Source: Bimastos eiseni
Lineage: Eukaryota > Annelida > Clitellata > Crassiclitellata > Lumbricidae
DNA: 64,000 nt
Assembly: GCA_959347315.1 (NCBI GenBank)
Contig: OY365806.1
Coordinates: forward strand, 56,478,350 to 56,542,349
Direction: 5' to 3'
The notes under the pieces are model-generated. The model had not been told where the DNA came from, made no database searches, and saw only the letters and a list, made by a program, of their open reading frames with translations. A program made the position numbers and the translations under genes. Of the stretch, positions 44,042 to 54,605 are shown piece after piece (position 1 is the stretch's first letter; every line of letters begins with the position of its first letter).

Positions 44042-47000
44042 CTAATTTCATGCAAACAAGTAAACAAAACTTATTCTCTACATTTTTATTGATCAAACCA
44101 AAACAATTAATTTTATCTTTGGCTTTTATTTCCAGGACATAAATCCTTGCTGGGAAGCAATGGAATGCAATTAAACAAGACCTTGGTCAAGATTCACTGG
44201 GCAAGGTTAACGTGTGTCATCTTAAGATAAAAAAATGGTCAAAATTTAAGCAGAAGAAGAGATGTTGGTAGGGATCAACTCTCAAAATCTGGATTGAAGT
44301 TTTTAGATCTTAGAAAATAAAGTTCATTGACGGCTTACCAGAGTTTTCCAGCAGCCAATCTGTTATTCTCTTCCTGACATCAGCAAGACTCTCATACTCA
44401 GATGCGACATAAATGCTTCTCCAAGTCATGTCACGCAAAGCGGGACAGAAGGTTCGACAGCACAACCGTCCATCGCGACACCTCGAATTGAGAGACAGCG
44501 GCAAGAAGTCACACCCAGACCGGTTAGGAAACTGTTGAAACCAGACACGAAGAGTCTGAAGAAAGTCCGATGATCGGTATGATATACTCAGAGCCTTATT
44601 CACATCTGAAAACACGACATCATACTGAGGCCTTGTGCAAAATTAAGGAGAATTTACAAAGCACACCATCACTTCATCAAATATACCCATAACCCTTTTA
44701 TAAATATCATCAGCGGTGTTTATAGAATTAGTATGGTTGTGCTACTTAATTTCACAACATTTTAGAACCATTTAATCTAAATTGAATCAAAAGTTTTCAA
44801 ACATTTATCTGTGCATTCATATGCTAAATAGACATTTTTGTTCATAATGACAAGAAAAACTGTCAAATTGTTGTTAAGCCAATAAGGGTGAATTGCTTTT
44901 GAATTTTCTAATTAGAAATTCAATTATGATAAATGCCTCTAAAAGCCTGTACATATTATTAGGTGCATCAATATAGTGCTGTAAAAAAGTAGTATTTTGT
45001 TACGAATTGAATTTCAGTTACACAGGAGACCATCACAAATACACCAGCACATATTCAAAGTTACAAATGAGTTAAATGCAAAGCATCATCAACACACCTG
45101 GAAGACTAGGCAGCTTGACTTGGTAGTGTAGGGTCTGAAAGTTAGTTACAGAAATATTTCGATTCTGTGAAATCCAGATGTTTGCTTTCTTAACAAGTTG
45201 AGTGAATGTTTCTGTCACTTGTTTGCACTTTTTAGCCCTTGCAAATGTGGATGAAGCTAAACCTGGTAAAAAGTCTTTAAAACCTACAACAGACAAAATG
45301 AAAAATATGTGAATTTCTAATATATTGAACTACTATATTGAATTTAAATGCAACTTCAGTTACAGAATTGGAAAATGAAGACAATAAAAGTCAATATAAG
45401 ACTGAATACAAAAAAGAGTGTCAGTTGATACCCATTCCCCAGTAAACTAGAACAAATAAGAAGAAATATTAATAGTGTATATATATACAAATGATCTGAA
45501 ATAGTACAAAACAGTTTAAAATGTTGATCTGTGTTGGTTGTGATACTCAAGTAGATGTTGCACTTAAGCATAGTTTCACTAGCTCATGTTGATCTGCGTT
45601 AGTTATGGTAATGAAGTACTAATCTATTGATAATTGGTTTGCAAAATTGGGTGACCATGTTAGTGGAACAATGTGTCCTTTTGAGTTTCTCAATTGTCAC
45701 CAATAATATACAAACTGACCTATAATTGTGATGTTAGTACAACTGGTAAACAATAAAGTACTCTTTGACTTGCAACACTCATATTTTACAACACAGATTG
45801 AAAAAAACGAAAATACATAAACCTAATACAAAACAAGATATGCTTTCATTTTAATAACAAGCACAAACATTTCAAATCATTTATGCACCATTATCATTAA
45901 GTTTCTGTCATCAGTGTTTGACAACTAATAGAGTCTATGACTCTATGCATAGCTGTCTAAAATCACCGAGCTCAACTATCTCTGCATTCTGTTGCTCACA
46001 TATGCTCAACTTTCCACCAATGCTGCCTGATCTGATGATTTCAACGACTGCCCTCAACCGGCCTACTTCGATCCGCTCGCGCCTTATTCCGACTCCATGA
46101 CTTCAATATCTCACAGCCAAAGGCGCTATCGACCCCATTTGGTCTAGCGCCAACACCATCTCTCGGGTTGCGTTCGACTCACTCCAGATGACGTTTCCTC
46201 TGCGCCGTTCATGGCTGTAGTTTTCGTCTAAATCTCCTGTCATCTTAAGGTCACCCATTTTTCCTATGTTCATTTCTCATCCCGGCTCTGTTCGTGTTAT
46301 TTTCATTTCCTCATTATTGCCCACCTGCATGTGGATTTGATATGAATGGCTGAAAATTAACACTTTCCTTTTCAAATTTACATATCTTTAAGCTTTAACG
46401 TCAACACATGAAGACATTCTATGGTCTGACACACTAACATCAACACATGAAGACATTCTATGGTCTGACACACTAACGTCTACACATGAAGACATTCCAT
46501 GGTCTGATAGACTAACGTCAACACATGAAAAGATTATATCAACAAACCAATAATGATTGGAGTCATTAATCCTGTCTCATAGAAAATTCTAAATCCGTAA
46601 AGACGACAGTCAGGAACTTCGTGTCTGTCATGGAAGTGACTGCGATCAGCATCAATCCATGTACAATGCTGACGAAACTTCATCCAAACACGCTCCATGC
46701 TGATCACATTTCCTATGAACAGCCAATCACTTAATCAATAGACAGTCACTTAATCAATCAATTACTTAATCAATTAGGCAAACATAAGAAGAGTATAAAG
46801 GCAGGTCAAACAGTAAAGCTACTATGTCCAATAATGCACTCATTTATTACTCTTAGGCCCCTGATTTGATGGTAGGCAAGTTCTTTGGCCCTATACATAG
46901 AACCAGCACATTTCAGGACATGGTGTTTACTTCCAAACTGTCACCATTACCGGAGTATACTATGTCATGACATGCAAGCACTAGAGCTGTACCAATATCA

Positions 47001-50000
47001 CTTTTTGCCAATTATGCCAATACCGATTATTGCCGATTATTTCATTTGCCGATTCCGATTATAATAGCCGATACCGATAACCGATTACTTCATTGTGTTT
47101 TCCAAAGATGTACTGTGACTCACTCTGCACAACAGCCATAAGCAGAAGATGTTGGTATGACAGTGTCTAGTATCAGTCAGGTAAACCTTATGCCCAGGTG
47201 AACCAGCTATAATGGTATGGGTACATGCGGAAAAGGGTCTCTCGCACCATGCAAAGTAGAATGAGCATTGTAAGCCATCATCATCACTATTTCTCCAAAA
47301 CATTGAACTATTATGATGGGAACATATCTAGTAGCAAATTCAGACATACAATCACTTCTTCTTCTATCAAACATGCCATTCCCTACCCCAGACAAGCTGC
47401 CCTTACGAAATGCCACTTTTGGCCTGAAATAGGGCGTCAGTGGTGGTGGCCACTGGGCAGCCACCAGAGACGAAATAGCTGCCCAGGGTAATTAAGCAGG
47501 TACTGCGACTCACTCTGCACAACAGCTAAAGCCTTCGTACATTATTCCACGGTTTAAATACGAGCTCAATGCTACTGGGTGGGCTGGCTGCACGCTATGG
47601 GACCGGATTACGCAACTCAGGCTATGCTCTAAATGGGTTAAAGACTGAAAATAATATTATAAAATAAAAAAATTTAATTTTTAATATCGGCGCCAATTAT
47701 CATTGCCGATAACCAATACTGCCGATAATGAGCCCGATTAATCGGTGGCTTATGCTGACAGGCAGTGCTTGCTAGATCTTGTTGACTAAAACCTGCGATT
47801 GTTGAATAGACCACCATCCCTTTCCATAGGTCCAAGAGATTCTGATGCATAGGTCAAACAGTGTCTTAAATTCATCATGCTCTACTTCAACTATCTTTTG
47901 TGCTGCTCAATCACCTACATGCCTTCGTAAAAAGTCTATTTTATACAGCTGCTACATGTCATCAACCTACATGTTTCTAAACCAATTCTGTTGTTGCCTG
48001 CCTCACAACATTCTATCTAAAATATTGGAGCGCATAATTGCCTGTAAATTAACTGTGTACCTAGATGCAAATGGTCTACTTCCTTCCTTGCAATCGGGAT
48101 TTCATAGGAACCATTCTACTGAAACTCTCTGGGTTCGTCTTTTGTCTGATTTCTATAGCGCAATGGATTGTGGTCAGATAACTCTTCTTGCGCTTTTTGA
48201 TGTTAGTTCAGCATTTGATTCCGTGGACCATTCCATTCTCCTTCTGCGGCTTTCTATTTCCTTTGGCTTGACTGGCGGCCCTCTTGAGTGGCTCCGCTCT
48301 TTTCTTACTGACCGTACCAATTGTGTAGTTACTGGTACTTCTTGGTCTTGCTGGGTCCCTGCCGAGTTCCTCAAGGTTCAGTGCTGGGTCCTCTGCTCTA
48401 CATTCTCTACACCTCTGATATAAGTCCCCTGCTTACTCTGTCTGGCCTCCTGCATCAATTGTATGCAGATGACATTCAAGCTCATGTCCATTGCAAAGCA
48501 GCTGCAGCAATGGTCTCGGTAGGGCTGATGTGTGATGCCATAAATGTCCTCTCTGGATGGATGGCCTCGAATTGCCTCCTCTTAAATCCCTCCAAAACAG
48601 AATTTATATGGATTGGCAGTCGCAGGCACCTGGCTGAGCTGGATATGCAGATATTGGCTGAGACCTATCCTCACATTACTTTTTCATCTGTTGTGCGTGA
48701 TCTGGGTGTATGGCTTGATCAGGAGCTTAGTCTCTCGCAATATGTAAACCAGGTTACTCGTAACTGCTACTATCAGCTGCGTCAGCTTAGTGCAGCTATT
48801 CGCTCTCTTACCTTTGAGGCTTCAGTAGTCCTCGTTTATGCCTTTGTAACCAGCACAATTGATCACTGCAGTGCTGTTCTGGCTGGTCTTCCCTGTGCCT
48901 TAGTGGTGCGTTTAGATCGCGTTCTTCACTCTGCGGCCAGGCTTATTGGACATATACCTAAATTTTCACCGGTTTCAGCTTATATGCGCGATGTCCTTCA
49001 CTGGCTACCAGTTCAACAGCGCATTATTTTCCACATTGCGACACTGGTTTGGCGGTGTCTCTCTGGTTGTGCGCCATCCTACTTGACTGAACTGTGTCAT
49101 CCAGTGTCTGAACTCCTTTCGCGTAGAGCTCTGCGCTATTCTGCTAAAGGCGAGCTTCTGGTGTCCAGGGCCCACTCGTCGCTAATGCTACGTCGAGCTT
49201 TCTCAGTGGTTGGTCCGTCCACCTGGAATGGGCTCTCGGCTGCCCTCCGCCTTCCCCCTTACAATGATCTACCTACCTTTTGTAAGCTGCTAGTCATTTC
49301 TTTTTGGTCGTGGTTGGGAGCACCTCTGAGTAGTTTCCCTTGAAGAGGCGCTATATAAATTATCGAAATGAATGAATGAATGAACATTCCAGTTAGACCC
49401 ATACACCACAATTATATTCAACTGATTTTGCATCTGGGACACCAGAACTCTAACCTAGCAGAGGATCCCAACCTTTGAAAAATCAACTATTAGTAAATAA
49501 GCTTAATATTCGTGGCCTAGTAAAGCAGAATAATCATAGAGTTGTGCAACAAACTTAAAACCACAATCATTCAGCATTTTACCACATTTAATGCCATTAT
49601 AGAAAATTCTTCAAAGTCATTCTGATTTAAAGCAAGACTCACACCTCTTTCACCTTGCATACCCAGTACTATAGCCAGACAGCTGGTTCCTTTGACCTGG
49701 CCATTCCAATGAACAAAGATGGTTGATTGTAAATTCCCTCAAAGTGACGATCAGCTAATGGCTTTTGCATTATGATTATGACCATATAGAAGTTATTATA
49801 TTAGAAATTCTGTAATGGAAAAGTTAAATAAATTCTCATCAATAAACACAGTAATTTCTTGAAGAAACCAAAAATCAACCACCAATCCTTATTATAAGAT
49901 ATTAATCAACCATACTCCAATCATTCAGGCAATCAACCACCAATCATGTGTTGAATGACAAACCTGGCAGTGGTTTCTCTATGAAAGCGGCGTTGAGCTT

Positions 50001-53000
50001 GTCAAGTGTAACATCGAGTGATTCAAAGCGAGGCTCATGGGAGATGCCTCCATGGTCTATGCATGCGGGTATGATGTTGATGTAACCCAGCTGCTGCACA
50101 CCAATCGAGTCATCAGCATCTCGAGATGAAATCCACATCCTCAAAAAAAAGAATAACATCAATAAAAAAGTCTTTCAGTGCTATTTCTTAATGACAGTAT
50201 GAATTATTCACAAACCTCATTTAAGTAGTAATTTAAAGTCCGTTCAATCTAGCTGTGTATTGAGGAGTGAGGACTGATAACACACAAAATTATTTTTAAT
50301 ACATATTCAAGAAATAAATTTATGTAACTTGATTCAAACTCAATAATTAAGAGCACTGGATATTCCAAAACCTGATAACATCACGAGAAAGATGTACTGA
50401 ACCTACACACAAACTTAAAACAGTCTTTATACTCCATGGGTGTTCCTTTCAATGTACTAATCATAGTGTGCCTCAGTAATTGAAGAATATCTAAAACCAA
50501 TTTACAAGTGGCATTTCTGATCTACTACCTTCTAACAAGACATTAACATTATGATACACAGGAATAAATTTCAACATAAAGCACCACATATAACTACGAT
50601 ATATAATACTATCACATTTTCAGGTCATTATAGCCCTCTATCAATAAGGCATAAATACCTATACAGTGAGAAAACTATTATGAACCATTAGTTGAACAGC
50701 AACATAAGTTGGCTCATGCCAAGCTATGACACAGTTGGTTTAACCCAATGTGTGAAACAACAGAGATGAATGATATTCACCTGAGTACTTTGAGCAGTAT
50801 CACTCCGTGCTGACTGCGTCTAAACCAGCTGACCGCAGTAGTGTCTGCTGTTCTACCAACGGTCACGGCATTCGTCTCATAGTCCACAGTTTCTAGGGAC
50901 CGCACTGCCACATCTGGATGACTTTGCAACCAGACATTAGCTCTGGCCGCCAAATGACTTCAAATAAAATCAATCAACTCTTCATAGTTAAAAAATTACA
51001 ACAAGTGTCTTATATATGCAAAGAAAGTCAGCAAATTTTGCATATATGTCTCTACTTCAGACAAATGTACAGTTTAACCAATCAATAAATCAGAACACCA
51101 ATCCTGCATTATTACCCAATGTATATGTTACTTTCTGTTTCTTATCTGAGTGTGTGTGTGTGTGCATGTGTGTGTGGCTTGTAAGAGACAGTTTAACAAA
51201 TGGACTCAAGGAGTATATTAGCCAATTTCTTATAAGAATAACTTAGAATATCATACCAACAATAAATGTCATAGTGAACGCGTAAATAACACAACTCACA
51301 GGATGATTTCTTGTCGTGATGGCAACATAAATGCATAAAAAACAGCAACAGTTTTTCTGTTCTAAGGTATGCACAAATAGTCTAGTGGATAGCGTGCTAT
51401 GCGGTAAATCAAGACGGATTCAAATTCCTGCCATAAAAGAAACATTTTCAAGATTTTGGTTCCACTGGCATTCCATAGCAAACTTAGTCAACTACACTGA
51501 CCGTCTACTGTCTGTGGGAAGATAAGGCAGCAGGGAGAGAGAGCTGGCCACTTGCCCTTAAACATCAAACTCTGAGAAACAAGAAGTCACTCACACTTCA
51601 TCCCAATGGTTGCATCTTGGGCATAGCTTAAGGGATGCTTTGCTAGTACACCTTCTTTTCCACATATAATTTTCAGTTCTCATAATCCTGCCATTAAGCT
51701 TTATATGCAAATAACTAGAACTGCAACAATATCTCTTTTTGCAGAATATGCCAATACCATGCATAGCCGATTATTGAAATTGCCGACGCCGATTAAAATA
51801 GCCGAAACTGATTATTTCACTGTGCTTTCAAAGGATGGCTAGTTCTACAACATAGACCTATAGCTACTGTTATAAGAAAAGCAGTGAAACACATATTTTG
51901 CTACTTGTGCCAGATGTATTGATGGCCAGTGGTTTAATTTTAAAATTTGAAATGTACAAAAATCCAATTATGCTAGGTAAAACTTAAGTGTTTTGACATT
52001 ATTAACGATCTCTAGAAAACTTATGATGGACAAGATATACGAAAAAACGGGAATGAACCTGGAGGAACCAAGGGACGCAACTTCGGAAAGAAAGAAATGG
52101 AGTTATGTTGCTGGATGCCTTAATATTTAATAATCTGTGTAATTAATTAACTGATCTGTGTGTGACATCTGTGAGTAGTGTATAACTGCATATGTAGCTA
52201 TGCACAATTTTATACAGGGACTGTAGGGCCTAAAGTCCTAAACCCTGGTCATCATTCAACTAATTGATCAAGTGAAATCCTTTACCACTGCTGCCATTTT
52301 GCATAGGGCATCTAGTTTGCTACATGATTTATCGTAATAACACAGCAGTGTCGCGCGATGTATGGAGAAATTATGAATCTGTGAGCTTGAGAAAATAGTA
52401 CTGCTTGCACAGTCATAATTTTGCACTTAAAGACTGAAAATAATAATATAAAATATAGTTTTTAAAATCGGTGCCGATTATCATAACCAACACCAATACC
52501 ACCGATTGCTCTGATAATCGGCCGATTATGAAAATATGACCCAGTACAGCCTTACAAATCACCAACGATATACAATAAATTAAATACACTAGAACTGATA
52601 ATATGCTAATATTAACACATTACCAAATATCAAACCTGGCATGGAGTAAACAAGCGAATCAAGAGGTGAAAAAGTTGAAGTCTGTTAGTGATAGCAGTCC
52701 ACATGCAAACAGGGAAAACTCTGTTAAGATAACATAAACACAAAATGCTGAAAATAACTTTTGAACATTCATTTGCATCCATCAAACATGAGTATTCACC
52801 ATCCAGATTTTAAAATGTTACTGGATTAAGAATAAAATGTTACACACACAAAAACATCAGCAGCATAAAAAGAAATAAACAAATAATGAAACTCATTGTA
52901 ACAGCCATTGTTGTTTTACAATAGAAACTGAAAGGATACATCTGTAATGTAATGTTACTCTTGATGTGTCCCACACGCAAATATTATTAGTCTCTCTCAC

Positions 53001-54402
53001 TCACTAGTCTGTAGCTTTCGAATTCACTATTCCATTCAGTTAGTTCTGTCAATTCTTTGATTTCATTCAGATCTAAACTCAAGACAGATCTCAAGATTTC
53101 AAGTATGCATAATACTGTTGCCTGGCATCTGGCTGCTCTGATTTATCAGAATCTGACCTGGTTTTCCAATGGAGTTATCAGTTCTACTGTGACTTTACTG
53201 ACAATCGGCTGATGTCTCGCAAGTTATATCATGACCACATCCCACACATTAATTGTAGCAACCAAGTGTTGAGCGGATTTGTGCATAAATGGGTCACACT
53301 TAAATTGGATGGCATTGTATATTCTGTTTTTATCTAAACAAGCATAAGGCGATTCAAAACTCTCACTGAAGATTGTTACAAGTTCTCATTCTTCATCACT
53401 GCATCGGATTGCCCTTGCAAACTTCACTGGCTTCATGTTGAATGGTATACTAAATTTCAGATTGCACGCCTGACTTCTGAGGCACGAAATAATAATTACC
53501 TATCATCATATTTCGATACATTGTTAACTCTAAATCACCCTCCCAGACTGCTGCATTCTTCTGCCTCATTCTGGAACAGATTGTATGGAACAACTCTGGG
53601 ATCACATGCCTTCAGTTGCTATCTCCTAGTATCCACCACAACAGAAAACCTGACTTATTTAAATCACCAGTAAAGACTCAATATTTCACTCTGGCCTTTG
53701 CATTCATGATTCTATCATTGCCCCTACCAAATGCACATCTGTGACTCGGATTTACTCGCATTACATGTCTAACAAGTGCTTTCAGTAAACAGATAAAATA
53801 TTATAGCCTTTGCAAAATGTCATCCCAACCACAATCTTCAATCTAATCATTAAGATATGTTAAGACAGTTGTCAATAAAGCAGTTGATGCAACCACATAT
53901 TTCTCTTACGAGTGTGGTCCAATTCAAAAGAATCCATTTAACAGATATTATTTTCTCATGTTCACACATACATATGTTCACAGCTCATTGAGCTTCACCT
54001 CATACTGCTTAAACTAACTTACGGTAATCACAAAACTCACATAGAAAAGTATTGTCTCAAGTGCAGTCACTGCCATTTCTCGCTTGAGAACAGAAAAACG
54101 CAACCAATATTACTTCTTATCAGACAAATTACTAAACCAAAAACTTACTTAAATCTTTCAAACGTGGGAGGAGTGAGAATTCCTCCCTCACTTATGCATT
54201 TGGGTGGAAAATCAATATATGACAGGCGAGGTATTTTCGAAGCCTCACAGTAGGATGGGGGAGGTAGATCAAGGTCAAGCAATGTGCCACCAAGCAATGT
54301 TGGAGAAGCAATGCCCATTGACATCCTCCAACTAGGCAAGACTTGATCAACAAGAAATTGGTCAGACATCTTGCCTATCTTGTCCACCAAATGTCGGTTT
54401 AC
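43752..54402 (-). CDS. Unrecognised protein with internal W-ETV-LRVW repeats, six 3' exons
   Basis: Exons in transcript order: 54402-54149, 50957-50781, 50139-49964, 45283-45098, 44605-44339, 44041-43752. They total 1350 nt, join without a phase error, and end in TAG after 449 codons. The 5' part of the gene was not found. I do not recognise the family. The protein contains a repeat: ARANVWLQSHPDVAVRSLET; KKANIWISQNRNISVTNFQT; RKRITDWLLENSDLRVISAE. Each is followed about 30-35 residues later by LLKVLRMW, LQTLRVWF or IRVLRVYY. Before two of the units is a P-x-F-E-x-L segment (TPPTFERF, EPRFESLD). Exon 5 is Cys-rich (SRCRDGRLCCRTFCP). The C-terminal tail is Ser-rich and ends CTIV. No signal peptide or membrane segment is visible in this part. 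Exon joins and the repeat are read directly from the sequence; function is unknown. Confidence 0.75.
44339..44605 (-). CDS. Repeat-protein gene exon, end of unit 2 and start of unit 3
   Basis: SISYRSSDFLQTLRVWFQQF, the Cys-rich SRCRDGRLCCRTFCPALRD, and SLADVRKRITDWLLENS. Acceptor TTTTCAG, donor GTAAGC. Confidence 0.8.
45098..45283 (-). CDS. Repeat-protein gene exon with repeat unit 2 (first half)
   Basis: FKDFLPGLASSTFARAKKCK, then VKKANIWISQNRNISVTNFQ and VKLPSLP. Acceptor TTGTAG, donor GTGTGT. Confidence 0.75.
45284..46395. other. Intron of the repeat-protein gene, proximal part
   Basis: AT-rich; nothing recognisable apart from short runs. Confidence 0.45.
46396..46551 (+). repeat. 39-bp tandem repeat
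   Basis: Four starts of TAACGTCAACACATGAAGAC at 46396, 46435, 46474 and 46513, exactly 39 bp apart. Units are over 90 percent alike until the last one decays. Confidence 0.9.
46982..47760. mobile_element. MITE with ATCGG/CCGAT subterminal arrays, copy 1
   Basis: The left end TAGAGCTGTACCAATATC is followed by repeated GCCGATTAT/ATACCGAT words; the right side has ATCGGCGCCAATTATCATTG and GATTAATCGG. Same layout as copy 2 at 51716-52554. The right terminus is not clear. Confidence 0.6.
47845..49384 (+). pseudogene. CR1/L2-like LINE reverse transcriptase, 5'-truncated
   Basis: Frame 1 (to about 48360) has KILERIIACKL, LPSLQSGFHRNHSTET and LLALFDVSSAFDSVDHSIL (catalytic D). A frameshift near 48360 leads to VPQGSVLGPLLYILYTSDIS and LYADDIQ, with the Y-A-D-D catalytic pair intact. 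The ORF2 end follows: LHWLPVQQRIIFHIATLVWR and FSVVGPSTWNGLSAALRLPP. It stops at 49343. The 3' end is GGCGCTATATAAATTATCG and a GAAT repeat (49366-49384). The apurinic endonuclease and 5' part are missing. The element sits in opposite orientation inside an intron of the minus-strand gene. Confidence 0.9.
49964..50139 (-). CDS. Repeat-protein gene exon between units 1 and 2
   Basis: MWISSRDADDSIGVQQLGYI, PACIDHGGISHEPRFESLD, DKLNAAFIEKPLP. Donor GTTTGT is weak. Confidence 0.7.
50781..50957 (-). CDS. Repeat-protein gene exon with repeat unit 1
   Basis: HLAARANVWLQSHPDVAVRS, LETVDYETNAV, ending QHGVILLKVL. Acceptor TTTGAAG, donor GTGAAT, phase 2. Confidence 0.75.
51365..51540 (+). mobile_element. 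tRNA-derived SINE of a second family, copy 1
   Basis: A-box-like TAGTCTAGTGGATAGCGTGC and B-box-like GGATTCAAATTCC (51417-51429), with a tail CTGTGGGAAGATAAGGCAGC followed by GAGAGAGAG. Layout is shared with 62930-63100. The flanking body argues against a true tRNA gene. Confidence 0.5.
51716..52554. mobile_element. MITE with ATCGG/CCGAT subterminal arrays, copy 2
   Basis: Ends TAGAACTGCAACAATATC and, inverted, TAAGGCTGTACTGGG. Flanks CAAATAAC (51708-51715) and CAAATCAC (52555-52562) match in 7 of 8, fitting a hAT-type duplication. CCGATTAT-type words cluster inside both ends. Confidence 0.7.
52563..53400. other. No recognisable feature
   Basis: Intron DNA of the minus-strand gene with no supported feature. 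Confidence 0.45.
53400..53690 (+). mobile_element. LINE C-terminal fragment
   Basis: LHWLHVEWYTKFQIARLTSE, then PPRLLHSSASFWN, matching the L-H-W-L-P-V-x-x-R-I-x-F-K-I and R-x-L-R-S-S blocks of CR1/L2-like LINEs. No RT core is present. Confidence 0.6.
54149..54402 (-). CDS. Repeat-protein gene, first recognised exon
   Basis: Acceptor GTGTTTAG; encodes VNRHLVDKIGKMSDQFLVDQ, then GGTLLDLDLPPPSY, YIDFPPKC and ILTPPTFERF. Donor GTAAGT, phase 2. Confidence 0.7.
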
Positions 54403-54605
54403 CTAAACACAGAAAGAACTTTATAACCAATTCTGAAGAAATTGTGTAAAAATTTAGTTTTTTATCTCATCCATATGAGAGCATAATTCAGAAGATTCCC
54501 ACAAATCAAGAAAAGTGCTCAACCATATTCTTGAAAAGGTAAAACTTCATAAATTTGATTCTTTTCATGGCCTATTTAGTACATGCTGTCAATTTCTAAA
54601 CATTA

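Noticed and set aside
51365..51440. tRNA gene
   Set aside because: A and B boxes are present but acceptor and anticodon stems do not pair; body and tail match a dispersed SINE layout.
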